Shown here: positions 31,528 through 39,568 of the stretch, piece by piece
Position numbering within the stretch: the stretch's first letter is position 1
Layout of the letters: every line of letters starts with the position of its first letter
Origin: JBBQVZ01 sp963695975
Lineage (GTDB): Bacteria > Actinomycetota > UBA4738 > HRBIN12
Assembly: GCA_963695975.1 (NCBI GenBank)
Contig: CAVOIB010000012.1
Location: 1 to 64,000, forward strand
DNA length: 64,000 nucleotides
Reading direction: 5' to 3'
Made by a program: the position numbers and the translations under genes
Notes under the pieces: model-generated
What the model was told of the DNA's origin: nothing
What the model saw: only the letters and a program-made list of their open reading frames with translations
Databases searched by the model: none

Positions 31528-32588
31528 GCGCGAGCGTCGGCCTGATCGAGGTCCCCGAGGCGCGGATCTACGACCACGGTCCGCTGCACCCGCTTCGGCC
31601 GCAGCGCTTCCTGCTGACGTGGAGCCTGATCAGGACGCTGGGACTCGATGCGCTCCCCAACGTGGTGCGCCAGCGGAGCGAGCCGGCCGACGATGCCACG
31701 ATCGAGCTGGTGCACGACGCGGCGTTCGTCGAGGCCACCCGCCGCGCCGGGCACGGTGAGGACGGGGACTGGCGGCGGTTCGGGTACGGGCCCGGCGACA
31801 ACCCCATCTTCGATCGGATGCATGAGGCCGCTTCCACGGTGGTGGGCGCGTCGATCTCGGCTGCCCGGGCCGTTTGGACGGGTCAGGTCGAGCATGCGTT
31901 CAACGCGACCGGAGGACTGCACCATGCGATGCCCGATCACGCCTCCGGGTTCTGTGTCTACGACGATCCCGCCGTGGCGATCGCCTGGCTGCTGGAGCAT
32001 GGAGCGGAGCGCGTAGCCTATGTGGACGTCGATGTGCACCACGGTGACGGTCCGCAGTTCATCTTCTACGACGACCCACGGGTGCTCACGATCTCGATCC
32101 ACGAGTTCGCGCCGTGGTTCTTCCCCGGGACGGGCGACGTGACCGAACGCGGAGGCCCTCACGCGGAGGGAACCGCGATCAACGTTCCACTCGCGCCCGA
32201 CACGACCGAGGGCGCCTGGCTCGAGGTGTTCCGCGCTGTGGTCCCGGTGGCCGTGCGTCGATTCGCGCCCGACGTGTTGGTGACGCAGCTGGGGTGCGAC
32301 ACGCACGTCACGGACCCGCTCGCCGACCTCCGGCTCACCACCAGGGCATACCGCGAGACGGCGAAGGAGCTGCATGCCTTGGCGCACGAGACCGCGGGCG
32401 GGCGGTGGGTCGCGACCGGCGGCGGCGGGTATCAATGGGCGCGGGTCGTGCCTCGGGCGTGGAGCCTCTACTTCGCTGAGATGGCGGAGGCGGATGTGCC
32501 CGACGAACTACCGCTCTCCTGGGTCGAGGAGGCTTCGGGGATGTCGGGATCCCCCGTTCCCCTCACCTTCTCCGAGGAGGCGTCGTGA
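31524..32588 (+). CDS. acuC: AcuC-like histone deacetylase family protein
   Basis: A 354-residue class I HDAC-fold amidohydrolase. The charge-relay histidine pair is in GGLHHAMPDHASGFCVYDDP, the zinc ligands are in YVDVDVHHGDG (Asp, His) and the third Asp in GCDTH; a conserved Tyr lies in GGGGYQW. AcuC in other bacteria deacetylates acetyl-CoA synthetase and so switches acetate activation. It overlaps both its neighbours by 4 nt, linking it to the aminotransferase and pyruvate kinase. Acetylpolyamine amidohydrolase is an alternative. Confidence 0.85.
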   Translation: MSASVGLIEVPEARIYDHGPLHPLRPQRFLLTWSLIRTLGLDALPNVVRQRSEPADDATIELVHDAAFVEATRRAGHGEDGDWRRFGYGPGDNPIFDRMHEAASTVVGASISAARAVWTGQVEHAFNATGGLHHAMPDHASGFCVYDDPAVAIAWLLEHGAERVAYVDVDVHHGDGPQFIFYDDPRVLTISIHEFAPWFFPGTGDVTERGGPHAEGTAINVPLAPDTTEGAWLEVFRAVVPVAVRRFAPDVLVTQLGCDTHVTDPLADLRLTTRAYRETAKELHALAHETAGGRWVATGGGGYQWARVVPRAWSLYFAEMAEADVPDELPLSWVEEASGMSGSPVPLTFSEEAS

Positions 32589-34000
32589 CTTCGCGAACGA
32601 AGCTCATCTGCACCCTCGGCCCCGCGACGAACACGCCGAAGTTCATCCGCGGGTTGGTCACCGCCGGTGGGTCGATCTTCCGCGTGAACTTCTCTCACGG
32701 CACGCCCGAGGATCACGCTCGCGCCGTCGGGTTGGTGCGGGCGGCCGAGGCAGAAGGCGACGGTTCGCTCGCGATCATGGCCGACCTCCCCGGACCCAAG
32801 GTCCGGCTGGGAACGCTGACGCCGGACCCGATGAAGTTCGTTCCGGGACAGTCATTCGCGCTCCGTCCGACGGGAGGCGGCGACGTCGAGGGATCGGCCA
32901 CCACGTACCCGGGTCTGGCGGCCGACCTCCGTGTCGGCGACCGCGTGCTGCTCGCGGACGGAGCGGTCGAGCTGACCGTCACGACGCTCCAGCGGGGCGT
33001 GGTCCGGACCGAATGCGTTCGTGGCGGCACCGTCCGATCCGGGCAGGGCGTGAACGTCCCCGCCGAACGCCTGGGCCTGCCGGCGGTCACGGATCGTGAC
33101 CGCGAGGGGCTCGTCCGCGCGATGGACCTCGGCGTCGACCTCATCGCTCAATCGTTCGTGCGTGATCCGCAGGACGTGCTCGAGCTCCGTGCGCTGATGG
33201 GGGGCCGCGCGGTCCCGATCGTCGCGAAGATCGAGACGAAGCCGGCGGTGGAGGCGATCGACGCGATCCTCGACGTGACCGATATCCTGATGGTCGCGCG
33301 GGGAGATCTCGGCGTGGAGCTCCCGATGGAAGAGATCCCGCTGCTTCAGAAGGACCTGTTGCGCGCCGCTCGGCGCGCGGGCCGGCCCGTGATCGTCGCG
33401 ACGCAGATGCTCGAGTCCATGATCCGCGCCCCTCGCCCTACGCGCGCCGAGGCGACCGACGTCGCGAACGCCGTCCTCGACGGCGCCGACGGCATCATGC
33501 TCTCGGGTGAGACGGCGATCGGCCGCTACCCGTTCGAGGCGGCGGCGGCGGCCTCTCGGATCGCCGCGGCCGTGGAGGCGCGCGGCGAGGAGTACCGTTC
33601 GGCACAGCCGCCCTGCCATCACGTGGGAGAGGGCGCCGCGGTGGCCCACGCCGCCGCGGCCGTGGCGTCGGGGGACCGCGACGTGGTCGCGATCACGTGC
33701 TACACGGAGACCGGGCGAACCGCCCGGCTCCTCGCAGCCGAGCGGCCGGCGTGTCCGGTGTACGCGTTCATCCCCGACGAGCGTGTCAGGCGCGCGAACG
33801 CCGTGCTCTGGGGCGTGACCTCGTTGCCGGCGTCCCGGCCCGCGGACACGGACGAGATGATCGCGCTGATGGATGCCGGTCTCCAGGAACACGGGCTGGC
33901 GAAGCCTGGCGACGCGGTCGTGATGGCGGCGGCCTCTCCCGCCGGCAAGTCGACGACGAACATGCTGAAGATCCACCGCGTGGGCTCACCGGTCCGCTGA
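32585..34000 (+). CDS. pyk: Pyruvate kinase
   Basis: A 471-residue glycolytic enzyme making pyruvate and ATP from phosphoenolpyruvate. TKLICTLGPAT, FRVNFSHG, PGPKVRLG, AKIETKPAVEAID, VARGDLGVELP, VIVATQMLESMIRAPRPTRA, LDGADGIMLSGETAIG and the C-terminal domain CYTETGRTARLLAAERP are present. The start GTG 32585 overlaps acuC by 4 nt. Placement at the end of an amino-acid/CoA-transferase operon is unusual for this central enzyme. In the catalytic lysine strand, KIET replaces the more common KIEN. Confidence 0.95.
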   Translation: MTSRTKLICTLGPATNTPKFIRGLVTAGGSIFRVNFSHGTPEDHARAVGLVRAAEAEGDGSLAIMADLPGPKVRLGTLTPDPMKFVPGQSFALRPTGGGDVEGSATTYPGLAADLRVGDRVLLADGAVELTVTTLQRGVVRTECVRGGTVRSGQGVNVPAERLGLPAVTDRDREGLVRAMDLGVDLIAQSFVRDPQDVLELRALMGGRAVPIVAKIETKPAVEAIDAILDVTDILMVARGDLGVELPMEEIPLLQKDLLRAARRAGRPVIVATQMLESMIRAPRPTRAEATDVANAVLDGADGIMLSGETAIGRYPFEAAAAASRIAAAVEARGEEYRSAQPPCHHVGEGAAVAHAAAAVASGDRDVVAITCYTETGRTARLLAAERPACPVYAFIPDERVRRANAVLWGVTSLPASRPADTDEMIALMDAGLQEHGLAKPGDAVVMAAASPAGKSTTNMLKIHRVGSPVR

Positions 34001-34048
34001 CCTGGCAAGCCCGCGCACCTCGAGGCGCTTCGGCCGCTGTTCCTCGTA

Positions 34049-34067
34049 CTAGTCCATGATGGACTAG
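34049..34067. repeat. 19-bp palindrome between convergent genes
   Basis: CTAGTCCAT-G-ATGGACTAG has 9-bp arms and a 1-nt centre and overlaps the stop codon of the DUF2017 gene, 49 nt after pyk. It may act as a bidirectional terminator or protein-binding site; no T tract follows. Confidence 0.45.
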
Positions 34068-34543
34068 CCGGTGCCCAACGCCCTGACGATCGCGTCGACG
34101 AGCCACGTGAGGTAGCTATACAGTGCGAACGCGGACGAGCTCCCGTCGTCCGGCGGGAAGTCCGCTTCGGTCGTTTCCTCCGTGATGTCCAGGCGCGTGC
34201 CCAACACCAGCCGGAGGTCGTTGCACACGCCCAGCCACGCGAGCACGTCGTCTTCGGAGAGCCGCCCGTCGTCGATCGTTCCTTCCATGCGGTCGAGCGC
34301 GGCAAGGCGACCGGCCGTCAGATCGTCCCCGGCAAGACGCTCGTACTCCAGGTTGCGGATCGGGTCGTCGACGTACGCCGGTGGGTACAGCCTCGCCATG
34401 GCCGCGTCGCTCGACGGATCTTCGTGTTCCAGCAACTCGCGCAGCTGCCGGGGAAGGTCGCGGAGCACGTCTCGCTCACGTTCTTCCAGTCGGATCTCGA
34501 ACGTCCCGTTGCGCCCGCGCCGAACGGGACCGCCGCGCGCCAT
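34064..34543 (-). CDS. DUF2017 protein
   Basis: A 159-residue soluble helical protein of the actinobacterial DUF2017 family (FEIRLEERERDVLRDLPRQL, ARLYPPAYVDD, YLTWLVDAIVRAL). Function is unknown. In actinobacteria it typically sits beside clpS, as here, with a 3-nt gap, suggesting a part in the Clp/N-end degradation system. The start is ATG 34543. Confidence 0.85.
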   Translation of the reverse strand: MARGGPVRRGRNGTFEIRLEERERDVLRDLPRQLRELLEHEDPSSDAAMARLYPPAYVDDPIRNLEYERLAGDDLTAGRLAALDRMEGTIDDGRLSEDDVLAWLGVCNDLRLVLGTRLDITEETTEADFPPDDGSSSAFALYSYLTWLVDAIVRALGTG

Positions 34544-34546
34544 CGG

Positions 34547-34855
34547 TCAGACGTCCTTCTGCATCGTCGCCCACAGGCCGTGAGCGTGGAGCCGCGAGAC
34601 GTCGAACTCCGCTTTCTCGCGCGTGCCACTCGACACGACGGCTTTGCCCTTCGTGTGCACGTCCATCATCAGCTTCTCGGCCTTGGTTCGCGGGTAACCG
34701 AAGAGCTTCTGGAAGACCCAGGTCACGTACGACATCAGGTTCACAGGGTCGTTCCACACGATGACGATCCAGGGGATGTCGGGTTCGGGGACCTCGTCGC
34801 CCTCGGTCCGGCCGATCTCGACCGGCGCCGTGATGGTCTCGGCGACGATGCTCAC
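34547..34855 (-). CDS. clpS: ATP-dependent Clp protease adaptor
   Basis: A 102-residue adaptor that hands N-degron substrates to ClpAP or ClpCP. The core VWNDPVNLMSYVTWVFQKLF, YPRTKAEKLMMDVHTKGKAV and KAEFDVSRLHAHGLWATMQK are typical of ClpS, including the Asn-Asp substrate pocket. The start GTG 34855 (VSIVAETITAPVEIG) overlaps the stop of the SDR gene by 4 nt. The gene order SDR-clpS-DUF2017 is one transcription unit. Confidence 0.92.
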   Translation of the reverse strand: MSIVAETITAPVEIGRTEGDEVPEPDIPWIVIVWNDPVNLMSYVTWVFQKLFGYPRTKAEKLMMDVHTKGKAVVSSGTREKAEFDVSRLHAHGLWATMQKDV

Positions 34856-35652
34856 CGTTCGTCTCCGGGCGTCCTCGTGCCTCTCAGACCCATGTCGCGC
34901 CCCCGGCGCACGCCCCATCGATACAGCGGCGGTGTCAGGACCCGGAACGCCTGGAGAGGGCCGATCCACCGAGGGATCGAGAGTTCCGGCGCGATCCCCT
35001 CCTGCACGACCCGCACCATCGCCTTCGCGACCCGATCCATCGGCAGCACCAGTCGCGGATCCATGTCCTGCTGGGTGAAGCTCTCGGTGGCGACGAACCC
35101 CGGGTTCACGGACGTGACCAGCACGCCGTGTCGCTCGACCTCGTAGAAGAGCGACTCGGAGAAGGCGACCACGGCGTGCTTGCTGGCCCCGTACACGGCC
35201 GCGCCCGGCGTGGCGAATCGTCCCGCCAACGAAGCCACGTTCACGATGTGGCCACGGCCGCGTTCGATCATGACGGGGACGAACGCGCGCGACCCGTACA
35301 TCACGCCGAGGGCGTTCACGTTCATCACCTTCGCGATCTGCTCGTAGGTGAGGTCGGTGAATCTCCCGCCACCGGGGATCCCCGCGTTGTTCACCAGGAT
35401 GTCGCAGGGACCGAACGCCTCGCTGACGACCGACGGGAGCGACGCGAGCTGTTCGGGATCGGTGACATCGCAATGCACCGCGAGCGCCGTTCCGCCGGCG
35501 CGCTCGATCCGGTCGGCCAGCTCGTCGAGGCGTTCCTTCCGTCGGGCGGCGAGCACGACCTTCGCCCCGCGTTGGGCGAACGCCACCGCGACGGCCTCAC
35601 CGATCCCCGACGATGCTCCGGTGATCACGGCGACGGAACCCTTCAGTTGCAT
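34852..35652 (-). CDS. Short-chain dehydrogenase/reductase
   Basis: A 266-residue classical SDR. VAVITGASSGIGEAVAVAFA binds NAD(P), CDVTDPEQL and NNAGIPGGG follow, and the catalytic Ser-Tyr-Lys set is in VNVASLAGRFATPGAAVYGASK split over that motif. Arg/Lys at position 2 of the second strand (AARRKERLDEL) favours NADPH. The C-terminus extends with a hydrophobic/basic region (LTPPLYRWGVRRGRDMG). The substrate is unknown. It leads the clpS operon. Confidence 0.87.
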   Translation of the reverse strand: MQLKGSVAVITGASSGIGEAVAVAFAQRGAKVVLAARRKERLDELADRIERAGGTALAVHCDVTDPEQLASLPSVVSEAFGPCDILVNNAGIPGGGRFTDLTYEQIAKVMNVNALGVMYGSRAFVPVMIERGRGHIVNVASLAGRFATPGAAVYGASKHAVVAFSESLFYEVERHGVLVTSVNPGFVATESFTQQDMDPRLVLPMDRVAKAMVRVVQEGIAPELSIPRWIGPLQAFRVLTPPLYRWGVRRGRDMGLRGTRTPGDER

Positions 35653-35676
35653 CGGTCTCCTCTACGCTGGGATGCG

Positions 35677-36528
35677 ATGGACGTTATCGAAGCTCACTCC
35701 CGGCGTCTGCCGGCCCTCGACGATCGATGGGTTCCTCGACCCTACCCCCGTGAGGAGCTCGCGGCCGCGCTCGTGCATGGACGAGTGGCCGGCGTCGCCA
35801 CCCATCCGCTCGACAACGTGCGCGGCAACATCCGCATGCTCCTCGAAGGCGATCCCGACAAGCAGTTCGGGCTACGCGGTCTGCCAGGGGCGATGTCCTT
35901 CCACGAGATCCTCGACCTGGTCGCGCGCGAGGCCGGGGCCCCGATCGATCCCGAGCAGGAGGTGGGCGAGGTCCACATCGCGCCCGAGCCGATCCTCGGA
36001 TCGAGCCGGTCGCTCGGGAAGCGCCTCGCGGTCGCGGCCGAGCGTGGTGAGCGCGTCCTGATCGCGACCGGGCATCCCGGGGGCCTCGATCTTCTGTACC
36101 GCGAGCTCGAGGGATTGCTGCTCGGGCACGGCGCGAGCGTCTCGAGGCCCGCCGACGGCGAGCGGTGGCACGATCGCGGCCTGACACACGACTGGATCAT
36201 CGGCTACCTCTCAGGCGTGGGGATGCTGACCGACGGCCACGCGCCCCGCCATACCCACCGGCCCGACGCGATGCGGCGGATGCTCGCCCGACACGTCCCC
36301 GATCTCGTCCTCGCCGATCACGGCTTCGCGGGCGCCGCGATCGAGGCCGGAGTGGAGACGATCTCGGTGGCCGATGTGAACGATCCGGCCCTGCTCGTCG
36401 CCAGAGCGCAGGGGCGCACCGAGGTCGTGATCGTGATGGACGACCATGTAGCCCCGGACGCCTACTGGCCCTGCTTCCAGGCCGCTGCCGCAGCATTCCC
36501 ACAGGTCAGTGACCTAAGGCCAACGTAG
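35677..36528 (+). CDS. Predicted phosphatase
   Basis: A 283-residue protein that resembles the actinobacterial 'phosphatase' family: a helical N-terminal half ending in ILDLVAREAG, then VLIATGHPGGLDLLYREL, HTHRPDAMRRMLARH, LVLADHGFAGAAIEAG and TISVADVNDPALLVARAQG, all in the order seen in those proteins. The HxH and DH pairs look like metal or phosphate ligands. The ATG at 35677 is preceded by TACGCT with an 8-nt gap, so it is probably leaderless, divergent from the SDR gene. The reaction is unproven. Confidence 0.6.
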   Translation: MDVIEAHSRRLPALDDRWVPRPYPREELAAALVHGRVAGVATHPLDNVRGNIRMLLEGDPDKQFGLRGLPGAMSFHEILDLVAREAGAPIDPEQEVGEVHIAPEPILGSSRSLGKRLAVAAERGERVLIATGHPGGLDLLYRELEGLLLGHGASVSRPADGERWHDRGLTHDWIIGYLSGVGMLTDGHAPRHTHRPDAMRRMLARHVPDLVLADHGFAGAAIEAGVETISVADVNDPALLVARAQGRTEVVIVMDDHVAPDAYWPCFQAAAAAFPQVSDLRPT

Positions 36529-36568
36529 GGCTATCCGGCGGGTACCCCTTCCCCTACAATCCGCCCTC

Positions 36569-36766
36569 GTGAGGAAGGAACCCTTCACCGAGGCTCGGCT
36601 GTTGACCGTGAACGAGGTCGCTGACCTCTTGCGCGTATCCAGGATGACCGTCTACCGCTTGATCAAGACAGGGGAGATGTCCGCCTTCAGGGTGGGCAGG
36701 GGCTATCGCCTCCGCGAGGAGGACGTCGATAGTTACCTGACCGAGCGCTACACCGAGGCCGGCTAA
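36569..36766 (+). CDS. BldC-like / excisionase-type small HTH protein
   Basis: A 65-residue MerR-like winged HTH without an effector domain: LLTVNEVADLLRVSRMTVYR then LIKTGEMSAFRVGRGYRLRE, EDVDSYL. BldC of Streptomyces has this layout and is a small developmental and general regulator; other excisionase-like proteins share it. TACAAT ends 8 nt before the GTG, a near-consensus leaderless promoter. Its position close to the AURKAIP1-like ribosomal protein is typical of actinobacterial genomes. Confidence 0.8.
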   Translation: MRKEPFTEARLLTVNEVADLLRVSRMTVYRLIKTGEMSAFRVGRGYRLREEDVDSYLTERYTEAG

Positions 36767-36828
36767 CCGGCAGAGCGCTCTCGCGCACACGCGGCACCGA
36801 ACCTCCGGGAGGGACCGGAGGGAGGTCC

Positions 36829-37719
36829 GTGAACGAGCACGACCGGCTCGTCGATCGAGCCGCGCGCGACGCGCATGCCGTCCTGTTCGTGGGCGGGCTC
36901 GACGCAGGCAAGAGCACGCTCGCGCGTGCGGTCGCCGCCTATGCGCTCACGCTCGGCCGGTCCGTCTCGTACCTGGACGGCGACCTGGGACAGAAGACCG
37001 TCGGTCCGCCGGGGACGGTGGGGATGAAGCGGCTCGGCTCACCCGACGACCTGACGTTCGAGCGCCTGGCGGTCGCGGACGCGCTGGCGTTCGTCGGCTC
37101 GATCTCGCCCCAGAGTCATCTGCTGCCGCTCGTGACGGGCATGGCCCGGTTGCACGGACGCGCCCGGGCCGATGGGTCGGACCTGATCGTCGTCGACACG
37201 AGCGGGATGGTTTCCGGGATCTACGGCCAGCTCGTGAAGTACCACAAGGTGGAGATGCTGCAGCCCGATCTGATCGTGGGGCTCCAGCGCGGGGAAGAGC
37301 TCGATCCTCTCCTGGGCGTTCTCCAACGGTTCTTCAGCGTCGACGTCGTGTCGGTGGGCGTACATCCGTCGGTCGTGCCCTCCACCGTGGAGCAGCGGGC
37401 GGAGCACCGACAGCACGCGATGGCCCGCTACTTCGACGGCCAGCTCAATCGGTTCCGGATCCGTCCGACCGTCTTCATGCCGGCGCTGCCGCCGATGTTC
37501 GACCTCGCGCAGCTCGACCGGCTGCTGGTCGGCCTGTCGGACGGCGAGGGCGGCTACAGCGGCGTCGGATACCTCGAACACCTGCCCGATGAGGGTGCCC
37601 TCCGCCTGAACTCGCCGGTGGCAGATCCTCCCAAGGCCCTTAGACTGGGGTCCGTCCGTCTGGAGGAGAGCTACCGCGTCAAGCGCGTCGACCTCCGGAA
37701 CCTGTTCGGAACCGAGTGA
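36829..37719 (+). CDS. Clp1/GRC3-like P-loop protein (predicted polynucleotide 5'-kinase)
   Basis: A 296-residue P-loop NTPase. The Walker A motif GGLDAGKST (22-30) and the following VSYLDGDLGQKTVGPPGTVG match the Clp1/GRC3 kinase family, which phosphorylates RNA or DNA 5'-OH ends in eukaryotes and archaea. A Walker B-like LIVVDTSGMVSGIYGQ and LQPDLIVGLQRGEELD complete the NTPase core. GTG 36829 lies 9 nt after GAGG-rich sequence. The C-terminal 100 residues are unassigned. Bacterial members are scattered; substrate and role are unknown. Confidence 0.72.
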   Translation: MNEHDRLVDRAARDAHAVLFVGGLDAGKSTLARAVAAYALTLGRSVSYLDGDLGQKTVGPPGTVGMKRLGSPDDLTFERLAVADALAFVGSISPQSHLLPLVTGMARLHGRARADGSDLIVVDTSGMVSGIYGQLVKYHKVEMLQPDLIVGLQRGEELDPLLGVLQRFFSVDVVSVGVHPSVVPSTVEQRAEHRQHAMARYFDGQLNRFRIRPTVFMPALPPMFDLAQLDRLLVGLSDGEGGYSGVGYLEHLPDEGALRLNSPVADPPKALRLGSVRLEESYRVKRVDLRNLFGTE

Positions 37720-37731
37720 GAGTGAGGTCGC

Positions 37732-37833
37732 TTGCCGTCGCTGATCAAGAAGCGCCGCAAGAAGATGCGGAAGAAGAAGCATAAGAAGCTTCTGAAGCGC
37801 ACGCGTCACCAGCGGATGAAACTGGGCAAGTAG
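37732..37833 (+). CDS. AURKAIP1/COX24-type small ribosomal protein (bS22 family)
   Basis: A 33-residue, extremely basic protein (TTG start, PSLIKKRRKKMRKKKHKKLL then KRTRHQRMKLGK), matching the short actinobacterial AURKAIP1/COX24-domain proteins annotated as 30S ribosomal protein bS22. GTGAGGT precedes the TTG by about 4 nt. It follows the Clp1-like gene by 12 nt. Its length lies below most gene-calling cut-offs. Confidence 0.9.
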   Translation: MPSLIKKRRKKMRKKKHKKLLKRTRHQRMKLGK

Positions 37834-37852
37834 CGCGTTCGAGGTTCCATCC

Positions 37853-38611
37853 GTGCGCGCTGCCCATCTCCGCTCGATCCTTCCCCTGACCCTCCTCGTC
37901 GCCGTGGCCGCCGCGGCGTGCCACCAGGGTGAGGAGATCCGCAAGCAGGCGATCGCCGACTCGCAGGTCATCACGTTCACGGCCTCGGACGGCGTTGAGC
38001 TCGCGGGGAGGATCTTCGGGCCCGAGGATGCGACGGCCGGCGTGGTCCTTGGCCACATGCTGCCCGCGGATCAGACCTCGTGGTTCGAGTTCGCCGACCG
38101 GCTCGGGGATCTCGGCTACCGGGCGCTCACGTTCGACTTCCGCGGCTACTGCCCGGGCGGTGTGGCCGGCTGTTCGCAGGGTGAGAAGACGGTTGCCGGG
38201 ATCGAACGGGACGTGGCGGGTGCGGTCGGGTACCTGAAGGGTCAAGGGGTCAAGCGGATCGGGCTCGTGGGAGCGAGCATGGGCGGCACGGCGTCGCTCG
38301 TCGCCGCTTCCCGACCGGACAAGACGATCGACGCGGTCGTGGCGCTCTCGGCGCCGACCTCGATCGACGGGCTCGCGGCCGGTCCCGATGTGCTTCAAGC
38401 CATCACCGCCGCCAAGCTCTTCCTGGCCGGCAACGGCGACGCGGTGGCGGCCCAGTCCGCGCAGACGTTCTACGACGAGAGCGCCCCGCCCAAGCGTGTA
38501 GAGGTCCTAACGACGAGCGACCACGGGACCGACATGCTCGAAGGCAACCAGGCGGAGATCGCGCGCAACCTCATCATCGGCTGGCTCGAGCGGTACGTTC
38601 CGGTGACATGA
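37853..38611 (+). CDS. Lipoprotein alpha/beta hydrolase
   Basis: A 252-residue protein with a signal sequence (IL-PLTLLVAVAAAAC) and a lipobox cysteine, so it should be membrane-anchored and exported. The hydrolase core shows AGVVLGHMLPAD (oxyanion hole), FDFRGYC, the nucleophile elbow GASMGG and TTSDHGTDMLEG with the catalytic histidine. The acid is probably in the strand before LAGNGDAV. It overlaps the SAM hydrolase gene by 4 nt. The substrate is unknown. Confidence 0.75.
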   Translation: MRAAHLRSILPLTLLVAVAAAACHQGEEIRKQAIADSQVITFTASDGVELAGRIFGPEDATAGVVLGHMLPADQTSWFEFADRLGDLGYRALTFDFRGYCPGGVAGCSQGEKTVAGIERDVAGAVGYLKGQGVKRIGLVGASMGGTASLVAASRPDKTIDAVVALSAPTSIDGLAAGPDVLQAITAAKLFLAGNGDAVAAQSAQTFYDESAPPKRVEVLTTSDHGTDMLEGNQAEIARNLIIGWLERYVPVT

Positions 38612-39393
38612 CTCGGCCGATCGTCTTCCTCACTGACTACGGCCTCGCCGACGAGTTCGTCGGCGTGTGTCATGGGGTCATGGTGGGGATCGCGCCGGAC
38701 GTCCGGGTGATCGATCTCACGCATGCGATCCCGAGGCAGGATGTGATGCGCGGCGCGCTCACGCTGGGGCGCGCGACCCCATACATGCCGGACGATGCCG
38801 TGTATGTGGCGGTGGTCGACCCTGGAGTCGGATCGGAGCGTCGGTCCGTAGGCGTGCGTGCGGCGTCGGGATCGGTCCTGGTCGGGCCCGACAACGGTGT
38901 CCTGTCGCTCGCCTGGGAGGCGCTCGGCGGCGCGGAGGAAGCTGTGGGGATCGCCTCGGATCGCGTGCTCCTGCAACCGGTGTCGCGCACGTTCCACGGG
39001 AGGGACGTGTTCGCGCCGGCCGCGGCGCATCTCGCCGCCGGGATGGCGCTCGCGGATATCGGCCCGGAGATCCCTGTCGAAGAGCTCCGGGTGCTCGAGC
39101 TGCCGGGTCCTATGGTGTCCTCGAGGGCTATCGGCGCGCGGGTGACCGGCGTGGATGGGTTCGGCAATGTCCAACTGAACGTCACGCCGGCCGACCTGGA
39201 CGCCGCCGGGCTCGGTCCCGTGCTGAACGTGCGGGGGCGGCAGGCGCCGCGGGTCGGCATCTTCGCCGACGTCGAGGAGGGGAGCCTCGCCGCCATCGTC
39301 GATTCCCAGGGGCAGCTGGCGTTGGTGGTGAATCGCGGCAGCGCTGCGGATGTGCTTGGTCTGGCGATCGGCAAGACCGTCGTCCTGGAGTGA
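38608..39393 (+). CDS. SAM hydroxide adenosyltransferase (DUF62/SAM hydrolase)
   Basis: A 261-residue enzyme of the family that hydrolyses S-adenosylmethionine to adenosine and methionine, related to fluorinase. FLTDYGLADEFVGVCHGVM, RVIDLTHAIPRQDVM, VVDPGVGSERR, VGPDNGVLS and TFHGRDVFAPAAAHLAAG are the family's signature blocks. The C-terminal beta-barrel holds DGFGNVQLNV and VNRGSAADVLGL. The start overlaps the upstream lipoprotein gene by 4 nt. Confidence 0.9.
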   Translation: MTRPIVFLTDYGLADEFVGVCHGVMVGIAPDVRVIDLTHAIPRQDVMRGALTLGRATPYMPDDAVYVAVVDPGVGSERRSVGVRAASGSVLVGPDNGVLSLAWEALGGAEEAVGIASDRVLLQPVSRTFHGRDVFAPAAAHLAAGMALADIGPEIPVEELRVLELPGPMVSSRAIGARVTGVDGFGNVQLNVTPADLDAAGLGPVLNVRGRQAPRVGIFADVEEGSLAAIVDSQGQLALVVNRGSAADVLGLAIGKTVVLE

Positions 39394-39395
39394 CG

Positions 39396-39548
39396 CTACG
39401 GGGTCGGCGAGACGCTCGGGAGCTGGCCCGGGCTGACCGGGCCCCGGAGCGTGGGGTGATCCCCCGAGGCGATCACGAGCTGCGCGATCCCTGCCGCGAC
39501 GAGCAACGTGAACAGCACGATCACCATGATCAGCGTCGGCCGGCGCAC
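39396..39548 (-). CDS. 50-residue single-pass membrane protein
   Basis: The GTG at 39548 opens MRRPTLIMVIVLFTLLVAAG followed by IAQLVIASGDHPTLRG and a Pro/Ser-rich tail PVSPGQLPSVSPTP. It has a basic start, one hydrophobic helix of about 20 residues and a short extracytoplasmic tail. TAGCCT lies 6 nt before the GTG, a leaderless promoter. The gene fits exactly between the SAM hydrolase stop and the next gene. No family is recognised. Confidence 0.6.
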   Translation of the reverse strand: MRRPTLIMVIVLFTLLVAAGIAQLVIASGDHPTLRGPVSPGQLPSVSPTP

Positions 39549-39568
39549 GGTCCGAGGCTAGCAGGGCC

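Noticed and set aside
38930..39000. Possible fluorinase rather than SAM hydrolase
   Set aside because: The gene lacks the extra loop expected of fluorinases and matches DUF62 in length and motifs.
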